The position numbers and the translations under genes were made by a program. This document shows, one piece after another, positions 27,509 through 35,193 of a stretch of 64,000 nucleotides of DNA. The DNA is from Halobacterium wangiae (GTDB taxonomy: Archaea > Halobacteriota > Halobacteria > Halobacteriales > Halobacteriaceae): positions 558,001 to 622,000 of the forward strand of contig NZ_CP089588.1 in the NCBI RefSeq assembly GCF_021249345.1, in the 5' to 3' direction. The notes beneath the pieces were generated by a model. The model was not told where the DNA came from and searched no databases. It was given only the letters and a program-made list of their open reading frames with translations. Within the stretch, counting starts at the first letter, position 1. Every line of letters begins with the position of its first letter.

Positions 27509-28924
27509 ATGTCTGGGAGTCGCTGGGACCCGAGCGCGCCCGTGACGACTGCGGCAGGGGCCCGCAGGCGTTCGGTGAGAGCGGCGGTCGTGGGGGTGGG
27601 AACGGTCGGGCTCCATCGAGCGGTCACGTTCGATGACGCCGACGTCGACGTGGTCGGCTACGACGTCGACGAGTCGGTCGTGGCGAAGTACCGCCGTGGA
27701 GTCGACGCGACTGGCGCCGTGGGTGACGCCCGGGTCGCCGAGAGTGACTGTTCGTTCACCACGGACTCCGCCTGTATCCGGGACGCCGACGTGGTGTTCG
27801 TGGCGGTCCCGACGCGCCACGACACCGAGACGCGGCGGTCGCTCCCCACGGTTCGGGCGGCCGCCGAAACCGTCGGCGAGCAGCTCACGCCGGACACAAC
27901 CGTGATCCTGGAGTCGACCGTCCCTCCTGGTGGCACGTCGGACGTCTTCACGCCGACGCTCGAAGCGACCGCGAACATGACCGCCGGCGAGGAGTTCGCG
28001 GTCGCCTACTCGCCGGCACGGCTCTCGCCGGGGAACCGGGAGGGCGACGCGCGGAACCCGACGAAGCTCGTCGCTGCAGAGCAACGCTCCGTCGCCCGGG
28101 ACGTCGCAGCGCTGTACGAGCGTGTGTTCGAATCGGTCCACGTCGTCAGAGACCCGGCAATCGCGGCGGCCGCGAAGTGCGTCGAGAACGTCTACCGGGA
28201 CGTGACCATCGCGCTCGTGAACGAACTCGCCGCCGCCCTCGACGCGCTCGACCTCGCCGTCGACGACGTCCTCGACGCCGCGGCGACGAAGTGGAACGTC
28301 CCCCGCCTCGACCCGGGGCTCGTCGGCGGAACCTGTCTCCCGGACGACCCACACCTGTTCGCGGACCGGGTGGAACGCGCGGGTGGGTCGACCCCCCTCG
28401 TTCGGGCGGCGAGAGCAGTCAACGAGGCCGTCCCGGAACGCGTCGCTGAGACGACCGTCGCCGCGCTGGCCGACCGCGAGACCCGGACGAACCCGGCTCG
28501 GGACGTCGGCGAGCGCGAGCGCTCCGAGGCCGACGCCACGCTGCGGGGGAGTGGCGCGTCCGGCGACGAGGCGACCGTGTTGCTCCTCGGGCTCGCCTAC
28601 AAGCCAGACGTGGCCGACCTCTCTGGGACGAGGTGCGACGTCGTCGCAGCGCGACTCGCGAAACGGGGCATCGACGTCGTCGGCTACGACCCGCTGGTGG
28701 ACGCTGCCCACGCCGACCGCGCCCTCTCAGTCGACGTCCGGTCTGCCCGGCCGTTCGAGAACGTCGACGGCGTGGTGGTGCTCGTCGGCCACAGCGCCTT
28801 CGACGACCTCACGCTCGACGACGTGGCGGCCACGAACGACGTCCCACCAGTGGTCGTCGACGTTCCCCGTAGCTTCGACCACGGCCACTCCTCGCGACCC
28901 GACGTCGTCTACCGGTGTCCCTGA
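27509..28924 (+). CDS. wecC: UDP-N-acetyl-D-mannosamine dehydrogenase (nucleotide-sugar dehydrogenase)
   Basis: NAD-dependent oxidation of UDP-ManNAc to UDP-ManNAcA, in the cytoplasm. 471 residues. GVGTVGL (Rossmann fold, near residue 29), ESTVPPGGT, the active-site region AAAKCVENVYRDVTIALVNELA with the catalytic Lys, GGTCLPDDPHLF with the nucleophilic Cys, and GLAYKPDVADLSGT of the UDP-binding domain. UDP-ManNAc is preferred over UDP-glucose as substrate because a WecB epimerase gene lies in the same operon. An unconserved 25-residue polar insert precedes the C-terminal domain. First gene of the glycan operon. Confidence 0.88.
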   Translation: MSGSRWDPSAPVTTAAGARRRSVRAAVVGVGTVGLHRAVTFDDADVDVVGYDVDESVVAKYRRGVDATGAVGDARVAESDCSFTTDSACIRDADVVFVAVPTRHDTETRRSLPTVRAAAETVGEQLTPDTTVILESTVPPGGTSDVFTPTLEATANMTAGEEFAVAYSPARLSPGNREGDARNPTKLVAAEQRSVARDVAALYERVFESVHVVRDPAIAAAAKCVENVYRDVTIALVNELAAALDALDLAVDDVLDAAATKWNVPRLDPGLVGGTCLPDDPHLFADRVERAGGSTPLVRAARAVNEAVPERVAETTVAALADRETRTNPARDVGERERSEADATLRGSGASGDEATVLLLGLAYKPDVADLSGTRCDVVAARLAKRGIDVVGYDPLVDAAHADRALSVDVRSARPFENVDGVVVLVGHSAFDDLTLDDVAATNDVPPVVVDVPRSFDHGHSSRPDVVYRCP

Positions 28925-29874
28925 TGTACCGGGACCACACCGTCGCGGTGGTCGTTCCGGCGTACGACGAAGCCCCGCACGTCGGCGACGTCGTCGCCGA
29001 GATACCGGCGTTCGTCGACCACGTCTACCTCGTAGACGACGCCTCGAACGACGACACGAGTGCGGTGGCGCTCGCTGCTGCCGACCCGGAACGCGGGCGA
29101 GCGACTGGAGCCGACATCTCGAGGAATCCGGGCGACGCCGCGAACGGAGTCTGGTCTGCCCTCGAGGACCGCGTCGCCGAGCGAACCCGCCGGGGGCGAG
29201 TGACCGCACTCCGCCACGGCGAGAACGAGGGGGCGGGTGGCACCGTCAAGACCGGCTACCTCGCCGCGCTCGCGGGTGGCGCGGAACTCGTCGCGACGGT
29301 CGACGGGGACGGCCAGCTGGACCCGGCCCGACTCGACCGGTTTCTCGAGGCCCTCACCACCACCGACGCGGACTACGTGAAAGGGACGCGGCTCCGCAGC
29401 CGCGAGGACCGCGACGAGATGCCGGCGTTCCGGCTGTTCGGCAACGCCGTCCTGACGCTCCTCTCTCGCGCGTCCACGGGGTACTGGGACCTGACAGACC
29501 CCGTGAACGGCTACACGGTGATCACCCGGGAAGCGCTCGCCGACGTACGCCCCCGGTCGCTCTACGAGGGGTACGGCTACGGCGTCCAGGTGCTGGCCAG
29601 ACTGCACGCCGCCGGCTGTCTCGTCGCGGACGTCCCCCACCCGAGCGCGTACGGCCCAGAGGTGAGCGGCATCGACTACCGGACCTACGTCCCCCGGGTC
29701 TCCGGGCTGCTCGTCGAGACGCTCGCGTGGCGGCTCCGGCGGGAGCGCCTGGGCGCCCTCTCGGACCCCGGTGTCGCCGCCGCAAAGTCGGTCGTCGGTG
29801 ACCTGCTCGGCGTCGTCGAGGGTGTAGTGAGCGCCGTTCGCGGGGGTGCGCTCGAACGGGGTCGGGAGCCGTGA
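28924..29874 (+). CDS. Glycosyltransferase family 2
   Basis: 316 residues, GT-A fold. AVVVPAYDEAPHVGDVV near the N-terminus, VDDASNDDTS, then the nucleotide/metal motif VATVDGDGQLDPARL and the DLTDPVNGYTVITREAL segment typical of DPM-like GT2 enzymes. The C-terminus has no clear membrane anchor. Start ATG 28924 overlaps the wecC stop (TGATG). It may add the first or second sugar to a lipid carrier; acceptor unknown. Confidence 0.9.
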   Translation: MYRDHTVAVVVPAYDEAPHVGDVVAEIPAFVDHVYLVDDASNDDTSAVALAAADPERGRATGADISRNPGDAANGVWSALEDRVAERTRRGRVTALRHGENEGAGGTVKTGYLAALAGGAELVATVDGDGQLDPARLDRFLEALTTTDADYVKGTRLRSREDRDEMPAFRLFGNAVLTLLSRASTGYWDLTDPVNGYTVITREALADVRPRSLYEGYGYGVQVLARLHAAGCLVADVPHPSAYGPEVSGIDYRTYVPRVSGLLVETLAWRLRRERLGALSDPGVAAAKSVVGDLLGVVEGVVSAVRGGALERGREP

Positions 29875-30899
29875 GAGTCCTCTTCGACGTCACACACCCG
29901 GCGCTCGTCCACCTGTTCGAGGCACCCGCCGAGACGCTGGCCGACCGGGGACACGACGTCGCTGTCGCGGCACGCGAGAAGGACGTCACAACCGACCTTC
30001 TCGACGCCGCCGGCGTCCCCTACGAGGTGGCGTCCCGGGCCGGTTCCGGCCCCCTGTCGCGAGTCGCGGAACTCGTCGTGCGCGAACTCGGACTGCTGCG
30101 GATCGCCCGGCGGTTCGACCCGGACGTGATCGTCAGTCAGGTCGACCCGGCGGCCGTCCACGTTGCCCGCCTGGTCGGCGCCAGTGCCGTCGTCTTCGAC
30201 GACAGCGAACACGAGCGGGTCGTCGCCAGTGTCACCCACCCGTTCGCCGACGTCGTCTGTACGCCCGCGGCGTTCCGGCGGGACGTCCCGAACCAGCGCC
30301 GGTACGACGGGTTCCACGAACTCGCGTACCTCCACCCCGAGCGGTTCACGCCGGACCCCGACGTCCTCCGCGAACACGGTGTCGACCCCGACGAGCCCTA
30401 CGCCGTCGCCCGGTTCGTCTCCTGGGCGGCCCACCACGACGTCGGGCAGGGTGGCTTCTCGCCGACCGGCAAGCGCCGCCTGGTCGCCGAACTCTCCGAG
30501 TACGCCACCGTCTACGTCTCCAGCGAGGGCGACGTTCCCACGGGCGTGGACGCCGACCCGCTCCCGGTGCCGCCCGACTGCGTCCACGACCTGGTCGCGT
30601 TCGCGGACTGCTACATCGGCGACTCCCAGACGATGGCGACCGAAGCCGCCGTCCTCGGGACGCCGGCGGTCCGGTCGAACTCGTTCGCGGGCGACGGCGA
30701 CATGAGCAACTTCCACGAACTGGAGGACGAGTACGGCCTGCTGGAGTCCTTCGAGGACGAGGACGTGGCAATCGAGCGCGCCGTCGAGTACGTCAGGGAC
30801 CCACCCGAGGAGGCGCTGTCGAGGCGGCGAGCGCGGCTCGTCGAGGAGAAGATCGACGTCGCGTCGTTCGTCGTCGACGTCGTGGAGGGGGTCGCGTGA
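29871..30899 (+). CDS. DUF354-family glycosyltransferase-like protein
   Basis: 342 residues, GT-B-like: MRVLFDVTHPALVHLFEAPAETLADRGHDV at the N-terminus and IGDSQTMATEAAVLGTPAVRSNSFAGDGDMSNFHELE in the C-terminal half, which matches the nucleotide-sugar-binding part of DUF354 proteins and is related to MurG and WecB folds. DUF354 genes regularly neighbour wecB/wecC in archaea. Probably a glycosyltransferase; no activity is proved for the family that I know of. GTG start overlaps the previous stop (GTGA). Confidence 0.8.
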   Translation: MRVLFDVTHPALVHLFEAPAETLADRGHDVAVAAREKDVTTDLLDAAGVPYEVASRAGSGPLSRVAELVVRELGLLRIARRFDPDVIVSQVDPAAVHVARLVGASAVVFDDSEHERVVASVTHPFADVVCTPAAFRRDVPNQRRYDGFHELAYLHPERFTPDPDVLREHGVDPDEPYAVARFVSWAAHHDVGQGGFSPTGKRRLVAELSEYATVYVSSEGDVPTGVDADPLPVPPDCVHDLVAFADCYIGDSQTMATEAAVLGTPAVRSNSFAGDGDMSNFHELEDEYGLLESFEDEDVAIERAVEYVRDPPEEALSRRRARLVEEKIDVASFVVDVVEGVA

Positions 30900-31987
30900 A
30901 CGTCTGCTCGGTCGTCGGCGTCCGCCCGGAGTTCGTGATGGCGACGCCGGTCGTCAGCGAACTCGCGGCGAGCGGCCACGAGACGACGCTCGTCCACACC
31001 GGCCAGCACCACGACGACGCGCTCTCGACGGTGTTCTTCGAGGAGCTGTCGCTGCCGTCGCCGGACCACCACCTCGGTGTCGGGTCCGTCCCTCGCGACG
31101 AACAGGTCGCCGGCGCCGTCGCGCGCCTCGTCCCGGTTCTCGCGTCGACTGCCCACGACGCCGTCGTCGTCTACGGGGACACGACGTCGACGCTGGCGGG
31201 TGCGCTCGCAGCCAGCACGACGAACACGCCGCTCGTACACGTCGAGGCCGGCCTCCGGAGCGGCGACTGGTCGATGACCGAAGAGCGGACCCGCGTCCTC
31301 GTCGACCACGTCGCCGACCTCCGGTTCGCCCCGACCCGCGGCGCGCGCACCACGCTCGCGGACGAGGGCGTGACCCGGGGCGTCCACGAGGTCGGCGACG
31401 TCCGCGCCGACGCCGTCGCGATGGCCCGCGACGTCACCCCGGCGGCACTCCCGGACGTTCCCGACGAGTACGTGCTCGCGACGGTCCACCGCGCCGCCAC
31501 GACGGACGACGAGTCGACACTCCGGGACGTGTTCGGGGGGCTCGCGAACGCCCGCCTCCCGGTGGTCCTCCCGCTGCACCCCCGGACTGCCGACCGGCTC
31601 CGCGAGTTCGACCGCTACGGCTGGGCGGCCGACCGGGTCGCGCTCGTCGAACCGACCGGGTACGCCGCGTTCCTCGAACTGGTCGAGAGCGCGTCTGCCG
31701 TCGCCACCGACTCAGGCGGCGTCCAGCGGGAGGCTGCCTACCTCGGGACGCCGTGCGTGACGCTCCGCGACACCACTGAGTGGAAGGGGACAGTGCGGCG
31801 TGGGCAGAACGTCCTCGCGGGGACGGACCCGGAGTCCGTCTCGGCGTCGATCGACGCCGCGACCGCCGAACGTGGACACGACGCTGACCCCCCGACCGGC
31901 GCGGCGAGCGATATCGTCGCGACCCTGGAAGCGTGGACGGACGGAGCGCAGTCCGGGGAGCCGTCCGTCCCGGGAGGAGTGCCGTGA
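30896..31987 (+). CDS. wecB: UDP-N-acetylglucosamine 2-epimerase (non-hydrolysing)
   Basis: Converts UDP-GlcNAc to UDP-ManNAc, the substrate of the dehydrogenase at the head of the operon. 363 residues. VVGVRPEFVMATPVV, LVHTGQHHDD, HVEAGLRSGD with the following TEERTR, and DSGGVQREAAYLGTPCVTLRDTTEW mark all main active-site regions. GTG start at 30896 overlaps the preceding stop (GTGA). Together with wecC it gives a complete route from UDP-GlcNAc to UDP-ManNAcA. Confidence 0.93.
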   Translation: MNVCSVVGVRPEFVMATPVVSELAASGHETTLVHTGQHHDDALSTVFFEELSLPSPDHHLGVGSVPRDEQVAGAVARLVPVLASTAHDAVVVYGDTTSTLAGALAASTTNTPLVHVEAGLRSGDWSMTEERTRVLVDHVADLRFAPTRGARTTLADEGVTRGVHEVGDVRADAVAMARDVTPAALPDVPDEYVLATVHRAATTDDESTLRDVFGGLANARLPVVLPLHPRTADRLREFDRYGWAADRVALVEPTGYAAFLELVESASAVATDSGGVQREAAYLGTPCVTLRDTTEWKGTVRRGQNVLAGTDPESVSASIDAATAERGHDADPPTGAASDIVATLEAWTDGAQSGEPSVPGGVP

Positions 31988-32916
31988 TGCGCGTCCTCAA
32001 CCTCGTCCCCAGCGCGGAGTCGACGGCGTTCCGCGGGCAGGTGTGCGCGCTCCGCGACCGTGGTGTCGACTGCACCACGCTCGCTGTCCCCGGCAGCCAC
32101 GTCCCCGGTGAGCGCGCGCGTTCCCCACTCGACTACCTCGTCCACCTCGGCCGCGCGCTCCGAGCGGCGGCCGACGACGTCGACGTTGTGCACGCGAACC
32201 AGGGTGTCGTCGCGCCGACGGCGCTGCTGACACCGGGTCTCCCGACGGTCGTCTCGCTCTGGGGGACCGACCTCTACGGACCGCTCGGCCCGGTCAGCCG
32301 GGCCTGTGCGCGGGCTGCGACGGAGGCCGTCGTGATGTCCGCGGCAATGGCCGACGAACTCGACGCCGACTGTCGGGTCGTCCCGCACGGCGTCGACACC
32401 GAGCGATTCCGCCCGCGCGACCCCCAGGAGGCCAGGGACACCCTCGGCTGGGACGACAGTCGAGTGCACGTCGTCTACCCCTACGCCCCGGAGCGGACGG
32501 TCAAGAACTTCCCGCGAGCACGACGAGTCGTCGCCGCTGCCGCGGACGAACTCGAGGACAGGCCGGTGCTCCACGCCGTCACGGGCGTCCCACACGCGGA
32601 GATGCCGACGTACCTGAACGCCGGCGACGTGCTCCTGCTCACCTCCGACCACGAGGGGTCGCCGAACGCCGTCAAGGAGGCGCTCGCCTGTAATCTCCCG
32701 GTCGTCTCGACGCCCGTCGGCGACGTCCCCGAGCGACTCGAGGGCGTCGACCCGTCTGCCGTCGCGGAGACCGACGAGGGGCTGGTCGACGCGCTCGTCG
32801 ACGTGCTCTCCCGGGCCGAACGCTCGAACGGCCGGCAGTGCGTCGCGGGCCTCGACCGCGACTGGACCGCCCGGGAACTCGAGAGCGTCTACCGGTCGGC
32901 TCTCGCAGATGCGTAG
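31987..32916 (+). CDS. Glycosyltransferase family 4
   Basis: 309 residues, GT-B fold. VVPHGVDTERFRP in the linker region and GDVLLLTSDHEGSPNAVKEALACNLPVVSTPVGDVPE in the C-terminal domain carry the E-x7-E motif that binds the nucleotide sugar. The N-terminal domain is short (MRVLNLVPSAESTAFRGQVCALRDRGVD). It overlaps wecB (TGATG) and the next gene by 8 nt. Adds a sugar of unknown type to the same glycan as its neighbours. Confidence 0.92.
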   Translation: MRVLNLVPSAESTAFRGQVCALRDRGVDCTTLAVPGSHVPGERARSPLDYLVHLGRALRAAADDVDVVHANQGVVAPTALLTPGLPTVVSLWGTDLYGPLGPVSRACARAATEAVVMSAAMADELDADCRVVPHGVDTERFRPRDPQEARDTLGWDDSRVHVVYPYAPERTVKNFPRARRVVAAAADELEDRPVLHAVTGVPHAEMPTYLNAGDVLLLTSDHEGSPNAVKEALACNLPVVSTPVGDVPERLEGVDPSAVAETDEGLVDALVDVLSRAERSNGRQCVAGLDRDWTARELESVYRSALADA

Positions 32917-33691
32917 ACACGACGTCTACGCCCACGCCGCCCGCTCCCTCCTCGCGGACTGGCGGCGGGATCGGTCACCAGTCGAGGAGCTCCCGGCGGC
33001 CGCGCTCCGGGACGCCCTGGACGGGTTCGACGCGGACGTCGCCGTGGTGTACGCGGGACTCTCGGACGTGGTGGCCGCCCTGGGCGGCGACCCCTACGAA
33101 CGCCTCCAGGACGCACTGCTCGCACAGTTCGACGCGGTCCTCACGCCGGGGTTCACGTTCTCCTTCCGGGACACCGGGTTCGTCGACCTCGACCGGGCAC
33201 CCCCGGAGGTCGGCACGTTCGGGCGACGGTTCCTCGCAGACGCCGACGGTCGGACCGACGACCCCGTGTTCTCGCTCCTCTGGACCGGCGCCTTCGAGTT
33301 CGACACCGACGGCACCGACTGCAGTTACGGCCCCGGTGGCTACTGGCGAGAACTCCACGACCGGGACGTCCTCTACCTGAACGTCGGCACCGACCGCTTC
33401 CGGTGTTCGGCGTTCCACGTCGCGGAACTCCGTCACGACGTGCCGTACGTCTCGTGTGCCGAACACCGCGGCGTCGTCAGGCACGGCGGCACGACGCGCA
33501 CCGTCGCACACCGCGCGCCGGTGGACGACCACTACCGCCGGTTCGCCCGCCGGAGCGTCCTCGAGGAACTCGGCGACGCGCTCGTCGACCAGTCGGTCTG
33601 CGGCCTCAGAGTACAGGGATGTCGAGCGAGCGACGTGGACGCGCTCCTGGACGACCGGCTCGACAGCGACCCCTACTACCTCGTGACGTGA
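32909..33691 (+). CDS. AAC(3)-like N-acetyltransferase (probable sugar N-acetyltransferase)
   Basis: 260 residues resembling the aminoglycoside 3-N-acetyltransferase (Antibiotic_NAT) fold: VVYAGLSDVVAALGGDPYERLQDALLAQFDAVLTPGFTFSF, EVGTFGRRFL, the DPVFSLLWTGAFEF segment and CSAFHVAEL with the catalytic-position His. In polysaccharide operons these proteins acetylate amino sugars, so resistance is not implied. The start overlaps the GT4 gene by 8 nt. The frame stays open and strongly GC3-biased for about 30 codons past the TGA stop, so the protein may be C-terminally truncated. Confidence 0.8.
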   Translation: MRRHDVYAHAARSLLADWRRDRSPVEELPAAALRDALDGFDADVAVVYAGLSDVVAALGGDPYERLQDALLAQFDAVLTPGFTFSFRDTGFVDLDRAPPEVGTFGRRFLADADGRTDDPVFSLLWTGAFEFDTDGTDCSYGPGGYWRELHDRDVLYLNVGTDRFRCSAFHVAELRHDVPYVSCAEHRGVVRHGGTTRTVAHRAPVDDHYRRFARRSVLEELGDALVDQSVCGLRVQGCRASDVDALLDDRLDSDPYYLVT

Positions 33692-33886
33692 CGGGTCGAG
33701 CGCGTCGCCGACGGCTCCGCCCAGTTCGACCTCGAGACCGTCGCTGTCGGCGTCTGGAGCGACGGGGCATCGACAGCCGCGCGACCGGGACGGTGGAGGA
33801 GAGCCCACTACCGGTGCCGCCCCGAGCAGCTTCGGGCGCTGCGACTCTCCGCGTCGATTTATCTGTCCCGACGACCAACGAGAGGT
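33692..33886 (+). other. Gap with apparent coding remnant and DUF74 promoter
   Basis: The first 80-90 bases continue the acetyltransferase frame without stop and with nearly all codons ending in G or C (VERVADGSAQFDLETVAVGVW). The bias weakens after about 33790. ATTTATC at 33857-33863 is a good TATA box for the YbjQ-family gene that starts 27 nt later. Confidence 0.5.
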
Positions 33887-34216
33887 ATGGCAGACGTCAC
33901 AGTGACGACGACGGACGGCATCGAGGGCGAGGAAGTCACCGAGTATCTCGGCATCGTCTCCGGGGAGGCGGTGATCGGCGCGAACGTCGTCAGCGACATC
34001 GCGGCCGGCATCCGGGACGTCGTCGGCGGGCGGAGTGGCTCCTACGAGAAGAAGATCGAGACGGGGCGCACGGAGGCCATCGCCGACATCGAGGCGGAAG
34101 CCGCCGAGATGGGCGCCGACGCCGTCGTCGGCGCCGCCCTCGACTACGAGGAGATGGCCGAGGGGATGCTGTGGGTGAACGTCTCCGGCACGGCAGTGAA
34201 GACGCGGCGGGAGTAG
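33887..34216 (+). CDS. YbjQ/DUF74 family protein
   Basis: 109 residues of the putative heavy-metal-binding YbjQ family. Conserved parts are VTTTDGIEGEEVTEYLGIVSGEAVIGANV, the central IRDVVGGRSGSYEK, and AEAAEMGADAVVGAALDYE. The family forms homopentamers in structures, but its function is unsettled. ATTTATC 27 nt upstream supports a leaderless start. It stands alone between the glycan operon and the oxidase operon. Confidence 0.92.
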   Translation: MADVTVTTTDGIEGEEVTEYLGIVSGEAVIGANVVSDIAAGIRDVVGGRSGSYEKKIETGRTEAIADIEAEAAEMGADAVVGAALDYEEMAEGMLWVNVSGTAVKTRRE

Positions 34217-34428
34217 TCGCCACCAGTTCGTCTGAGACGACTAGCGTCGGACTGACAGTCGCAACGCTGCGGCGAGCCGTCACCGGCGTCTCGCCGTCGG
34301 ACCGAGACGGCCGCATTCAGCCAGTTCGCTCCTCGGAACGACGGTACTGATGGGGTCACTCGCGCCGGAATCGGGTTTTCCGACCGAATGTTTACGTGTA
34401 TGCGACGAAAATTTATTACATACTTAGC

Positions 34429-35187
34429 ATGCCAATCCTTGGCGCGGCACTCCGGGGGGTGGTGCTCTCGCCGATCGTTCCACGAGGGACGCGCTCGTAC
34501 GTCTTCGAGCAGATCTACGTCGTGTTCCTCGTTCTCGGGACGCTGGTGGGCATCGTCGTCATCGCCTACATGCTCCACAAGGCGTACACGTACCGTGCGT
34601 CGACGAGACACGGTGACGACGCGGACCGGCCGACCGTCGGTGAGATACCGTCTGGGAGCGGGGGTGGCCGGAAGCTGTTCGTCTCCTTCGCGCTCAGCGC
34701 CATCATCGTCGTCTCGCTCATCTCGTGGACGTACTTCACGCTGCTGTACGTGGAGAGCCCCGACACGGCGGCGGACGAGGAACCGCTCGAGGTGGACGTC
34801 GTCGCCCACCAGTTCTACTGGGAGTTCGTCTACCCGAACGGACACTCCGAGCGAGGCACGCTGCGCGTTCCGGAGGACCGTCGCGTTCGGTTGACGGTGA
34901 CGTCGGCGGACGTGTTCCACAACTTCGGCGTTCCCGAACTGCGCGCGAAAGCCGACGCGGTACCGGGTGAGCGGACGGACACGTGGTTCGAGGCGTCGAG
35001 TCCCGGGACCTACGAGGCGCACTGCTACGAACTCTGTGGCACCGGCCACTCCTACATGGACGCCACCGTCCAGGTGATGGAGCAGGGCGCCTACGAGGAG
35101 TGGTACGCGAACACGTCGAACGGGACGGCCGAGAACGGTACGACTGCGGACGCGAGCGCGCCAATCGCGTCCGCAGCGGGGGTGTGA
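34429..35187 (+). CDS. coxB: Cytochrome c oxidase subunit II (CuA)
   Basis: Receives electrons from a small donor, probably a blue-copper halocyanin, and passes them to subunit I. 252 residues: two membrane helices (about 18-42 and 75-98), then the cupredoxin domain with YWEFVYPNG, His in ADVFHNFGVPEL and the CuA motif CYELCGTGHSYM (C-x3-C-x3-H-x2-M). All CuA ligands are present. ATG 34429 is chosen over an in-frame GTG at 34396, since that region is AT-rich promoter DNA (TTTACG near 34391, ATTTATTAC near 34411). First gene of the oxidase operon. Confidence 0.93.
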   Translation: MPILGAALRGVVLSPIVPRGTRSYVFEQIYVVFLVLGTLVGIVVIAYMLHKAYTYRASTRHGDDADRPTVGEIPSGSGGGRKLFVSFALSAIIVVSLISWTYFTLLYVESPDTAADEEPLEVDVVAHQFYWEFVYPNGHSERGTLRVPEDRRVRLTVTSADVFHNFGVPELRAKADAVPGERTDTWFEASSPGTYEAHCYELCGTGHSYMDATVQVMEQGAYEEWYANTSNGTAENGTTADASAPIASAAGV

Positions 35188-35193
35188 CCACCG

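Noticed and set aside
32909-33691. Aminoglycoside resistance gene
   Set aside because: Although the fold is AAC(3)-like, the gene is embedded in a glycan operon and archaeal ribosomes are not the usual target; sugar acetylation is more plausible.
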